Positions 37,284 to 46,285 of a stretch of DNA of 53,854 nt are shown here, in pieces. The notes under the pieces are model-generated. The model was not told the origin of the DNA. It did no database searches and worked only from the letters and a program-made list of their open reading frames with translations. This DNA is from a virus: IMG/VR virus record IMGVR_UViG_3300046011_006760, positions 1-53,854 of that record. One strand, 5' to 3'. A program made the translations under genes and the position numbers. Each line of letters starts with the position of its first letter. Positions within the stretch are counted from its first letter, which is position 1.

Positions 37284-39060
37284 CGTCTGAACTTTTTACT
37301 GTGAATCTATCTGTTATTCTATCACCTGGCGCGTCTGAAGGGAATTTTGTATATAATAACCCCCATTGCGCGTAAGGGTCTTGTCTTTTTAAATTAAAAC
37401 AATAATTTTGATATCTATAATGTGAACCATTTAAGAATGGGTAATCTAAACTATTATCATCACCATCATTAAAACCTATTGAAAGTAAATCTCTCCAAAC
37501 ATATTTACCATCATTTCTAAGTGTTGCGTATGTTGGAATACCATCTACTAAACTATCAGCTTCTTCTATGTAATTAGAAAAATTTCTTATTTTAATAGAA
37601 TGGTGAGGTTTGTAAAAATACCCTTCTTGTCTAGGACCTAAATTTAAAGACCTAGTTTGAGCTAATTGAGTTGAACTAGTTGTTGTTGAAAAATATTCTT
37701 GAATATTATTAGTTTGTTCTCTATTGATAGTATTAAACCTATGTTGTACGTCAGCTAAAACAGTTTCTAATAATGTTGTGTTGTTATATTCAACGATATC
37801 ACCATAAAAACTATCTGGTAACCCATTTAATGTTTCTAATTGTTTATGTGAAATATAAGGTAAACTACCGCCATTATGTATTTTTTGTATTACTGGAATG
37901 TCTCTCAAATATGTTAAAACATCACTATTATTCAAATTAGAAATGAAAGGCGCTTCTATACCAGATTTAACACTAGTAAATAAATTATTACTACTAGTTT
38001 TGAATATTGTTAAAAAAAATTCAGATAATGGTCTTCCTAAATTATCTTTTAATCCAGAAACATCTATTTCTTCATTAAAAACAAATTGGATAATAGGGTC
38101 ATTGAAAAAATTCTCACTAAAACCAGCTTGGTAAGTCTCATAATCATCCGTTTCTATTATATTTGAATTTCTAGTTTTTATTTTAGAAAATTTTCTAAAA
38201 TAATAATTAACCTTAACATTATCAACTATTTTAGTGATTCTAGTGTTGTTACTGATAGTACCGTTTGCTGGTAAGTCTATTACAAAATAATAATCTTTTA
38301 AATCACCATTTTCAAGTCCTACACTATAAACAACATGTTCACCATTATATCCATTAGTGTTAGTAATTTCAACTACATCACCAGAAGATAAATTGTGTTT
38401 ACATGTAACCGCAAAACAAACCATTTGTCTTTCAGAAATTATTATTGGTTTAGAATCAACAACCAATAAACCATTTCTTACCATGGTATGTCCTGTGTCT
38501 GATGAAGATGGGTATGTTATTGTTAACTCCCAGTTCTTAACACTATCTGAGCTATTTGTACTCTTATATGGGTTATAATCTAATAAAAATGAAAACCTTT
38601 CTCTTTTTGGTTCCATATCAAAAAAACCACACAATGATTTTTTAGAAACATCTGGGTCATAATAACCAAACCAACCATCTTTTTCTTTTAAATAATAGTC
38701 AATAGATTTAGAATAAGTTAAGTCTTCCTCATCATTTAAATCTAAATCTTGAGGATATGACCTACTTAAAAATGGCAACGTGTTAAACGCAGCATATGTA
38801 AATGAATTGTTTATACTAGTATCAGTTAGATTAAACAAACAATTACTAACCGTAGAGTTAATGGTACCTAAAACCTTATAAAAACTACAAGATTGTCTTT
38901 CTTTATTAAATTGTTCAGCAACATTTAAAATATGGTTTATTTGATTCGTTGGTAATAACCTTTCTTTACCTTCAATGTTTATATTGAGGTATGTATCGGT
39001 ATTTACCGATTGTTTTGATGTTTGATTACCTAATCTTTGTTTTGTTCTTTCTGTACTCAT
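37273..39060 (-). CDS. Baseplate-region virion protein (595 aa)
   Basis: Starts MSTERTKQRLGNQTSKQSVN. The middle holds beta domains (AVTCKHNLSSGDVVEITNTN). Near the C-terminus are TYATLRNDGKYVWRDLLSIG and DYPFLNGSHYRYQNYCFNLK, a pattern that I recall from large virion proteins of Bacteroidota phages. There are no catalytic motifs. It sits 6 nt downstream of the 1496-aa gene and overlaps the next gene by 11 bases. A baseplate role is inferred from context. Confidence 0.6.
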   Translation of the reverse strand: MSTERTKQRLGNQTSKQSVNTDTYLNINIEGKERLLPTNQINHILNVAEQFNKERQSCSFYKVLGTINSTVSNCLFNLTDTSINNSFTYAAFNTLPFLSRSYPQDLDLNDEEDLTYSKSIDYYLKEKDGWFGYYDPDVSKKSLCGFFDMEPKRERFSFLLDYNPYKSTNSSDSVKNWELTITYPSSSDTGHTMVRNGLLVVDSKPIIISERQMVCFAVTCKHNLSSGDVVEITNTNGYNGEHVVYSVGLENGDLKDYYFVIDLPANGTISNNTRITKIVDNVKVNYYFRKFSKIKTRNSNIIETDDYETYQAGFSENFFNDPIIQFVFNEEIDVSGLKDNLGRPLSEFFLTIFKTSSNNLFTSVKSGIEAPFISNLNNSDVLTYLRDIPVIQKIHNGGSLPYISHKQLETLNGLPDSFYGDIVEYNNTTLLETVLADVQHRFNTINREQTNNIQEYFSTTTSSTQLAQTRSLNLGPRQEGYFYKPHHSIKIRNFSNYIEEADSLVDGIPTYATLRNDGKYVWRDLLSIGFNDGDDNSLDYPFLNGSHYRYQNYCFNLKRQDPYAQWGLLYTKFPSDAPGDRITDRFTVKSSDDVC

Positions 39061-39066
39061 GTTATA

Positions 39067-42000
39067 TTATTGTGTATATGTAAAATTAAATGGACAACCA
39101 ACATTATCTAATCCACTAACACTAGTAGCGTTTGGTTGACATGACACTACGTATGGTGTGTTTGGTAAGAAACCATTAGTTACCGTATATGGTGCGATAC
39201 CTCCAGATAAACTATATCTTCTAATACATTGACCACTTACAGTACTTTGACTCCAGCTATCTGAAAAACTACTAGTTGGTAGTGGGATATTGTTTATTGG
39301 TAACCAAGATGATTGACAACCAACATTATCAGTTACTCTAAATTTAATACTACATCTATTACTTGGTAAATTTGATGAATTTCTTGGTACAGCAAGTCTA
39401 ATAGGTTGTTGATTTTGTGTTATAGATGTTTGGTAAATTGTTTGTGTTCCGAACACACCAGTTTGTCCAGCTATTTGATATTCCAACCTATATGGTGCTC
39501 TATATGTTGCAAACACATTTAAATGACTTATATTAAATTTGAATGTAACAAAATTAATCTCACATTGTCTAGTATTATCCACATTATTAACATCAACAGA
39601 TAATACGTTTGGTGGTAATTTCATTTGTGAAACATCAAAATCAGTACCATCTTCATTATAATCACTACCACATGTTCCTTGTGCGTTAGATAACCTAATT
39701 ATTACAGAAGCTAACATTTGTGTTCTAGGTATTGTCACTTTAACTCTAAAAGGCCCAGCGGATGTAGGGTTATTTAAATATGTATACGGTTGTGGTGTAC
39801 CCCAAATTGGGTTACCGTCACTATCTTCATTACTATCAAAATTAAATTGTAAATAACAACGAGTAACACCATTTACTTGTGTATAATTTTGATTTAGATT
39901 ATTTTGACCACCGTTAATTACATCTAAATAGATTGTGTAATTATTAGGGTCACACTGTTGTGGTAATAAAACTAAATCTGGTTCAAGTTTCATTTCTGGC
40001 TCAGTTGGTAAAAGCGTTGTTGTAACTGTTACTACTTGAGCTGGTGATGAACTATCTGTAACCGTTGTTGTGTACACACCTTGCCCTAACGAAGATGAAT
40101 TATTCCCAACGAAAGAACTATCGCTAGAAGACGTTACAATATTATATGGTAATCTACCACCAGAAGTGGTTATTTTTATTTCACCATTTTTAGCATCATA
40201 ACATGTAGGTTTTATATTACTAGTAATCACATTTAAACCACTAACCCCTTCTAATATTAAATTGTATATTATATATTGTTGTTGTGGTGAACTTGTATCT
40301 CTAATAATAATATAATAACCAGTATTACCACTATGTGTTGAACTAGTATTTGGTGACGTATCCATAGGTAAACCACAAAAACTTATAGGTGTTTGGGTAA
40401 CTGAAGTCGGGTTTGATGAAGCACCGTTTGCTTGACATGTTCCTATTGATACTAATGAATTACTAGAATTGTATAACGAAGCAGTATAAGTACCATTACC
40501 ACCACCAACAGATGTTATTGTTATTTGTCCATTATACGGTGATGAAATTGCTGTGTTTGTATTACTAACAATCGCCGACGCATATAAAGGAGTTGGTCCT
40601 GAAATTTCAAATGATTGTGAAATAGAAACACCAGAAGAGTCTGTAACGTTAATGATATAAGAACCTTGTGCTAAACCATTTAACGATTGTGTTAGATTTG
40701 GTTCTGTTAATGTTCCACTAGAATTATACCCATTAGGACCACTTACAATATAAGTAAACGGACCAACACCAGATACTATTGTAAAAGTAGTACTACCATC
40801 ATTAACATTGTTAGCGCTAATAGCATCAGTATTATCGATACGAATAAAAAATTCAACGGTTAATGTTGGAAAACATTTAGTAAAAAATTTGCTATTCATT
40901 TTATCTAAACCAGTTGCACCTGGAGTTGAACCAAAATAGAAATAATAAGAATGTTTAGGTTGAGAAAACGAACTATTATCCAAATAACCCCTAAAATTAA
41001 CATAATCACTACCATTGTCGCCACTTAATGCGAAATTGTAGTCTCCCACATTATTTGTATTAAAATTAGTTGTTGGTGGTGGGTTTAAATTTACGTTTAT
41101 ATTATTTGTCACATTATTTAATAAAAAGAAAACATCTCTAAAATATTTACCATATTCTGAATTTATTTCATTTGCACCTACAATATGGTCTGGTTCTAAT
41201 AACGTACCATTATCCGTTTCATCTAATTCATTTAAGTCTACACCAAATTCACATGAATGTCTTATATTTAAACATTGTGTTTTATCAGACGATATTTCAA
41301 TACAATTAATATCAAAAAACAACCCACCATAATTCTTACCTATATCAAGCATACCACTAACATCTAAAACATTAGCTTGTTCTTCAGAATATTCGTCAAT
41401 AATTGGTGGTTTAATATATGTTGTTGGTATTAAATATTCTTGTAGTTTTGGTACCCCTTGCCAATCACAATTAAATACTGACCCCAAATTAATTATTTCA
41501 GTTGCAAATAATTTAAACGTAGCTGTTTTATTAGATGGTGCGTAAAATAATTCGTTATTGTATTTTTTAACAACACCTTCTCTAAAACCTATAACTTTAC
41601 CATTTTTTAAATCATTGTAACACGTGTCTATTAAAACAGAACTTTTACAATTAGCTCCAGAACAATCATAATTACAATATTTTTCTTTCCTACCTCTTTT
41701 TTTAAACTTAATTAAAAAATAATACAAAGAACCATTTAACCAATCATTGTAGAAATCAAATTGAAGTAAATTTAATTTTTCAGCCATCACAAAAGAAACA
41801 CACTTAGATAACATATTAATTTCAGTGTTAATATTAAAACCTGTTTCTTTTTTTTCTAACTCTTTATACCCTTTACCAAAAGATAATGGACCGTCTTTGA
41901 TGCAACCTGGTGCAAAAATACCAGGTTCACCTTCACTTTCACCAAATGGGCACCTAGAGTATAAACATGGTACGTAATTAATCTTATCATACCATTCACA

Positions 42001-43557
42001 GAAAATTTTAAAAACTCTAATACCTATTTTTTTTAATTTTCTATGAACACCACACAAAAGTCTTAATATAATATCTTTAACTATGTAGATTATCGTATTT
42101 ATAATTGGTATAATTGCGGAATTTATAATAAACATAATAAATTCAATTATACTCATTATTAAACATATTATGTTAAATAATGGGTTAATAACAGTGTTTA
42201 CTCTATTGAAAGGGATTGGTAATTTATCACCAACACAATCGTCAACATCTTTTAAACCAATAAAATTTCTATTTTTAACTCTACCGTTTTTTTGATATCT
42301 AGATATGAAGTTAGAAACTGAATAAATTTTATTCCAATACAAATCTCTAAAACTACTGTCTTTGGTTAATTCACCAAATTCATAATCAATCTCATCTGGT
42401 TTACCAGCTGTTGGGTTGTGTGGGATTAGATAATTAGCTTTTGTTCTAAGTCTACCTAAACCACCACTTTCATCCATAGCAATTTTAAACCTAACATTAG
42501 CTCTAGTAGGTATACCTTTATTTGGGTCTTCTGACAACACTAAATCACCAAATTCGTTTGTATAATAATAATCTAAGTTCATAGGTATTTGATAGGCCCA
42601 TGAACCATTTTCATCCATTAAACGACCACCCTCGATATCTAATTTTTCTATTTTACCATCTAGGGTTTTTCGTATCATTTCAATAGTTCCTTCACTAGTG
42701 TTTTGTTCACAAATTTTACCCATGCTTTTTCTAGGTCTACAATTTTTGTTAACACTATTTTTATCGCTATCACCAAAGGCACCACCCATAAAGATAGCTG
42801 AAGGTGTTATAGTATAATTTAAGTCTAAATCTATTCTACTTATACCGATTTCACAATTTTCAACAGAACCCCAAAATGGTTGAACATTAACACCAGCATT
42901 TACTGTTTTTACTTGTACTAGTTTATCTAAATTAGTACCACCTTTAAATTTTGTTGGACTATCAAACATTTGGATAGGTGCTCCTTGACTAATGCTGTCG
43001 TAAGGTCTTTGTGAGGCTATACCTATATCAGAAATATCCGCGTCAACATGAACAGTATAATTACCAACTGGTACACCAAATATCATATAATCACCAGCAT
43101 AGTTTGTCGATGTGGTAAATTTATAATATTTACAATAAACATGACCCATTTCTGGGTCGTCTAAAACTTCTCTTTTGTTTGGAAAAGTACCAACTGGTGT
43201 GAAACAATCATTGTCAGTTTCACTATTTTTTGGTAGAAGGTTATATCTCTTACCATCTATATCTTTATCGGTAACTAGCTCATAAGGATACAATCCTTTT
43301 AGTATTGGGTCATTTTTATCTATATCGTCTATAGGTATAAAAATACTAACCCTAGCATTAGGGATACCAAACCCATTATTTATAAACACTCTACCAACAA
43401 CAACACCATAATCAGCACAAAAATTTCTATAAACTTCTTCTTGTGTGATTTTAAGTGATAAAACTTCAATAAAATCAAATTCTTGGTCTAATTTTACTTT
43501 GACAAATTTATCCTTATTGTCTGTTGTTGTTCTTATTCTTATACTGTTATTTGACAT
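39067..43557 (-). CDS. Giant baseplate/fibre protein with SprB-like repeats (1496 aa)
   Basis: The N-terminal 150 residues include a carboxypeptidase-regulatory-like beta domain: VVVGRVFINNGFGIPNARVS followed by NYAGDYMIFGVPVGNYTVHV. Around residues 456-499 is a striking hydrophobic stretch (LFNIICLIMSIIEFIMFIIN and AIIPIINTIIYIVKDIILRL), followed by a cysteine-rich, basic part. From about residue 915 to 1180 are SprB-like repeats: GVGPFTYIVSGPNGYNSSGT with YIINVTDSSG, a second with NGQITITSVGGGNGTYTA, and a third with YDAKNGEIKITTSGGRLPYN. The C-terminus has another, SLSGGIAPYTVTNG. SprB repeats come from Bacteroidota gliding adhesins. The protein lies between gp6 and other virion genes; host binding is the likely job of the repeats. 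Confidence 0.72.
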   Translation of the reverse strand: MSNNSIRIRTTTDNKDKFVKVKLDQEFDFIEVLSLKITQEEVYRNFCADYGVVVGRVFINNGFGIPNARVSIFIPIDDIDKNDPILKGLYPYELVTDKDIDGKRYNLLPKNSETDNDCFTPVGTFPNKREVLDDPEMGHVYCKYYKFTTSTNYAGDYMIFGVPVGNYTVHVDADISDIGIASQRPYDSISQGAPIQMFDSPTKFKGGTNLDKLVQVKTVNAGVNVQPFWGSVENCEIGISRIDLDLNYTITPSAIFMGGAFGDSDKNSVNKNCRPRKSMGKICEQNTSEGTIEMIRKTLDGKIEKLDIEGGRLMDENGSWAYQIPMNLDYYYTNEFGDLVLSEDPNKGIPTRANVRFKIAMDESGGLGRLRTKANYLIPHNPTAGKPDEIDYEFGELTKDSSFRDLYWNKIYSVSNFISRYQKNGRVKNRNFIGLKDVDDCVGDKLPIPFNRVNTVINPLFNIICLIMSIIEFIMFIINSAIIPIINTIIYIVKDIILRLLCGVHRKLKKIGIRVFKIFCEWYDKINYVPCLYSRCPFGESEGEPGIFAPGCIKDGPLSFGKGYKELEKKETGFNINTEINMLSKCVSFVMAEKLNLLQFDFYNDWLNGSLYYFLIKFKKRGRKEKYCNYDCSGANCKSSVLIDTCYNDLKNGKVIGFREGVVKKYNNELFYAPSNKTATFKLFATEIINLGSVFNCDWQGVPKLQEYLIPTTYIKPPIIDEYSEEQANVLDVSGMLDIGKNYGGLFFDINCIEISSDKTQCLNIRHSCEFGVDLNELDETDNGTLLEPDHIVGANEINSEYGKYFRDVFFLLNNVTNNINVNLNPPPTTNFNTNNVGDYNFALSGDNGSDYVNFRGYLDNSSFSQPKHSYYFYFGSTPGATGLDKMNSKFFTKCFPTLTVEFFIRIDNTDAISANNVNDGSTTFTIVSGVGPFTYIVSGPNGYNSSGTLTEPNLTQSLNGLAQGSYIINVTDSSGVSISQSFEISGPTPLYASAIVSNTNTAISSPYNGQITITSVGGGNGTYTASLYNSSNSLVSIGTCQANGASSNPTSVTQTPISFCGLPMDTSPNTSSTHSGNTGYYIIIRDTSSPQQQYIIYNLILEGVSGLNVITSNIKPTCYDAKNGEIKITTSGGRLPYNIVTSSSDSSFVGNNSSSLGQGVYTTTVTDSSSPAQVVTVTTTLLPTEPEMKLEPDLVLLPQQCDPNNYTIYLDVINGGQNNLNQNYTQVNGVTRCYLQFNFDSNEDSDGNPIWGTPQPYTYLNNPTSAGPFRVKVTIPRTQMLASVIIRLSNAQGTCGSDYNEDGTDFDVSQMKLPPNVLSVDVNNVDNTRQCEINFVTFKFNISHLNVFATYRAPYRLEYQIAGQTGVFGTQTIYQTSITQNQQPIRLAVPRNSSNLPSNRCSIKFRVTDNVGCQSSWLPINNIPLPTSSFSDSWSQSTVSGQCIRRYSLSGGIAPYTVTNGFLPNTPYVVSCQPNATSVSGLDNVGCPFNFTYTQ

Positions 43558-43558
43558 T

Positions 43559-43906
43559 TTATTTGCTTGTTATTGGTGTTATTTCTTCTACGTCTAACAT
43601 CTCATAGTTTTCTTCTGTAAATTCATCATAATCATCATCATCATCATCCTCTTTTTCATAATCTTCGTTAAATGGTTTTATTTTTGAAGTCATGATATTG
43701 GCTATTTTTTTCATATCAATTTCTTTGTTCAACATTAACAATTCAAACATAAACCATATTACACCCATCATTATTATTGGTAAAAATAATAACCCTAAAC
43801 TGAAGGCAAGTATTCTAAGAACAATATTTGTATTATTTTTAGTTAATGTTTTATTTAAAGATTTTTGATTTGTTGGATAATTTTTTGTTTTGCAATTACA
43901 GCTCAT
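43559..43906 (-). CDS. Small membrane protein with acidic tail (115 aa)
   Basis: The N-terminus MSCNCKTKNY has a CxC pair. One or two membrane helices lie at about residues 29-57 (VLRILAFSLGLLFLPIIMMG and on). A basic stretch follows, then an acidic C-terminus with a run of seven Asp. Its stop is one base from the ATG of the 1496-aa protein, and it lies downstream of gp6. A membrane protein inside a baseplate operon is unusual. Its role is unknown; it could assist assembly at the membrane or act in infection. Confidence 0.65.
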   Translation of the reverse strand: MSCNCKTKNYPTNQKSLNKTLTKNNTNIVLRILAFSLGLLFLPIIMMGVIWFMFELLMLNKEIDMKKIANIMTSKIKPFNEDYEKEDDDDDDYDEFTEENYEMLDVEEITPITSK

Positions 43907-43969
43907 TTTTCATTTATTTTATTTAATATTATGGTTAAATATATTGATTTTTTTAATATAAGGAAACAC

Positions 43970-45790
43970 TTATTTAACCCTAACCATAATATCAGTAGTT
44001 GGTTGGCGTATTTCAAACATTGAAGTTGGTTCTCCGAATAATGTATATTCACCACTGATATCTATTTGTCTAGTTTCAGTGTCTAAATATGGTTGTGAAA
44101 TTTCATTTAAACTATATTTACCCTCACCTACTTTGTTATAAACCCTTACGTCAATTACGTTTAAAACACCACCAACATTATTAATTGTTTCAATCATAGG
44201 GGATAAATAAACATTATCACCCATATCATATTTATTGACATCTAAATAAGTGGTTACATTGTTAATAACTTCAGAAATAATCTGTGCTTGAGGTTGTTTT
44301 TTATCGATATATAAATCTATTTCAAAACTTAAGTTTATGATTTTTCCATCAGTTATTTGAACGTAATCATTCATCATTCTAAAATCTGATAAATATGTTG
44401 CCATATTATCTCTTAGCGCGCTAGTTGAATTGTTATTCAATTTATTAAACTGGTCTAAACCTATTGTGTAAATTTTAATTTTGTTTTGTTCTTCCATTAC
44501 ACCCATTCTGAATGGTACTCCAAATTGACTCGGCATTTTAGAAATAATAGCTTGGTAATCCTTAATGGTAACCGCTCTATTCTGTGATGCAAAGTTATAT
44601 TTTGTCATGTATCTAATTTCATCAACGCTAGGTGCATTTCTACCACCAAGTGCTGGGAATGAATTGTTTACGGTTAAAGAGTTTTTAACAGCTAAATTTG
44701 TGTTTTTATTAGCACCATTTATTGTAAAGTTTAATAAACCAACGCTCTTTAAAACATTAGGCCCAACATTTGTATCTGAACCACCACCAACTCTATATTT
44801 AATAAACATTGTTGTGTTTGCTGTTGGTGTTTGACCTAAAGAGAAATTATTTATAAAATCACCTATTTGATTAACTAAAGGAATGTTTGAATCAAAATCA
44901 CATAAACTACTAGTATCTTTAGTACCAGAACCAAATATTATCTTTGTAAAACCTAAATCGGTATATTCAGTAATAAATTTTTTATCAACTGTAATCCATT
45001 TACCTGGTTTTACACCTGAATTATCAGTTATTTTATTATAATCCTCAACAAAAACTTTATTTTCAGCTAACGCATCAACTTCATACCATCTAAGACTTTG
45101 GTTTGAAAACTGACTTAATGATGGTATTGTGTTTATATTAGTACCATCTAAGGTAATAATTGAATCTATTGATAAAACATTATCTTCTGGTAAAATTACT
45201 TCTAAAAATGGTCTTACATCTGAAATATTGATTACTTTTTTAAAGATTCTAGTAAAACCATTTGTAACTATTTCTCTTTTAGTTAGAGTATAATTAATAA
45301 GAGTTCCATTTGAATTAAAGTTTGGTATAATTAATCTGTTAGGTATACCATTGGTGTTGAATGGATTTGAAAAATCTATATCGTATAAATTTTCAAATAT
45401 TTTACCAGCACCTGTAACTTGAGAACCAGCGTTAATGATTGGTGCGTATGAAATGTCAAATGAATCACCTAGAACTGGAACTGTAACACTAAAATCGACT
45501 ATTGTTACAGATGGTCTTTTACCAGGAATTTTTAAACCAAACGTTCTAGCCATAGATAAAACGGATTTAGTTTGCTGTGCATAATCTATTTGAGTTTCTT
45601 GAAACATTCTATCAGTGTTAAAAGAAAGCATGTCACCAACAGCTGCATTTAATTCTAATAACATCATACCTACAGACGCGTCATTAAAATCATTAAAAAT
45701 ATCTGGGTAATATTGTCTAGCCATATCGACTAAACCGCTTCTTATGTCTGCAAAGTTTCTGTAACCGTAATTTATTCCTTGGTTTGCCAT
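43970..45790 (-). CDS. 6: Baseplate wedge protein, gp6-like (baseplate J superfamily)
   Basis: A 606-residue protein. The N-terminus carries SGLVDMARQYYPDIFNDFND and SVGMMLLELNAAVGDMLSFN, the pattern of T4 gp6-type wedge proteins and baseplate J relatives. RNAPSVDEIRYMTKYNFASQ followed by QNRAVTIKDYQAIISKMPSQ (about 380-420) is the conserved J-type core motif. The C-terminal part (VYNKVGEGKYSLNEISQPYL) matches gp6-like ends. In T4, gp6 dimers form the wedge ring around the hub together with gp25 and gp53. It lies one base downstream of gp25, the usual partner order. Confidence 0.9.
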   Translation of the reverse strand: MANQGINYGYRNFADIRSGLVDMARQYYPDIFNDFNDASVGMMLLELNAAVGDMLSFNTDRMFQETQIDYAQQTKSVLSMARTFGLKIPGKRPSVTIVDFSVTVPVLGDSFDISYAPIINAGSQVTGAGKIFENLYDIDFSNPFNTNGIPNRLIIPNFNSNGTLINYTLTKREIVTNGFTRIFKKVINISDVRPFLEVILPEDNVLSIDSIITLDGTNINTIPSLSQFSNQSLRWYEVDALAENKVFVEDYNKITDNSGVKPGKWITVDKKFITEYTDLGFTKIIFGSGTKDTSSLCDFDSNIPLVNQIGDFINNFSLGQTPTANTTMFIKYRVGGGSDTNVGPNVLKSVGLLNFTINGANKNTNLAVKNSLTVNNSFPALGGRNAPSVDEIRYMTKYNFASQNRAVTIKDYQAIISKMPSQFGVPFRMGVMEEQNKIKIYTIGLDQFNKLNNNSTSALRDNMATYLSDFRMMNDYVQITDGKIINLSFEIDLYIDKKQPQAQIISEVINNVTTYLDVNKYDMGDNVYLSPMIETINNVGGVLNVIDVRVYNKVGEGKYSLNEISQPYLDTETRQIDISGEYTLFGEPTSMFEIRQPTTDIMVRVK

Positions 45791-45791
45791 T

Positions 45792-46178
45792 TTATAAATT
45801 TATTTGTATTAAGTCAGATGATTCAAATATATCATCTGTTATTGTGTAATCTATTGTGACTAAAACAGCATATTCATTCAAAGGTGATGGTTCTACTGTC
45901 AAATCATTTAACCTAACTTGTGGTAAGTATTTTTTAACCGATGTTTCTATTTCGTTTTTAACATCATTAAATGTTAAACCGTCATAGGGTTCGTATATGT
46001 ATTCTAATAAACTAGTCCCAAATTCTGGGTTATAGAGTCTTTGTCCTTTTCTAGTTAATAGTAAGTGTAACAAATCAGCTTTAACCGCTTTGTTATCAGT
46101 TTCCGTTAAGTCTAAGAAAAACCCTTTAGGACTATCTTTGAAGGGGTAATTAATGTTTATGTATACTCCGTTGGCCAT
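45792..46178 (-). CDS. 25: Baseplate wedge protein gp25 (lysozyme-like family)
   Basis: A 128-residue GPW/gp25 family protein. The core motif is VKADLLHLLLTRKGQRLYNP followed by EFGTSLLEYIYEP (about residues 32-64), including the invariant EPR-like Glu/Pro region, here EPYDG. The C-terminus NEYAVLVTIDYTITDDI is the typical terminal beta strand. gp25 initiates sheath assembly at the baseplate. It opens the tail/baseplate transcription unit with an ATATTTAT element 12 nt upstream of the ATG, and gp6 follows after one base. Confidence 0.93.
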   Translation of the reverse strand: MANGVYININYPFKDSPKGFFLDLTETDNKAVKADLLHLLLTRKGQRLYNPEFGTSLLEYIYEPYDGLTFNDVKNEIETSVKKYLPQVRLNDLTVEPSPLNEYAVLVTIDYTITDDIFESSDLIQINL

Positions 46179-46189
46179 AATGTTCTTTA

Positions 46190-46206
46190 TTTCATAAATA
46201 TTATAA
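46190..46206 (-). promoter_or_regulatory. Recurrent TTATAATATTTATGAAA element before gp25
   Basis: The minus strand reads TTATAATATTTATGAAA, 12 nt before the gp25 ATG and about 30 nt after the nrdA terminator. Confidence 0.45.
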
Positions 46207-46236
46207 TAAACTATTTTTATTAGTAAATATGTGAAA

Positions 46237-46268
46237 TAAAAAAAGGAGCCTTATAAGCTCCTTTTTAT
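46237..46268 (-). terminator. Intrinsic terminator after nrdA
   Basis: AAAAAGGAGC (46240-46249) pairs with GCTCCTTTTT (46257-46266) around a 7-nt loop, with an A-run on the low side giving a U-tract on the minus-strand transcript. Confidence 0.92.
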
Positions 46269-46285
46269 ATCTTTATTTTTAATCG

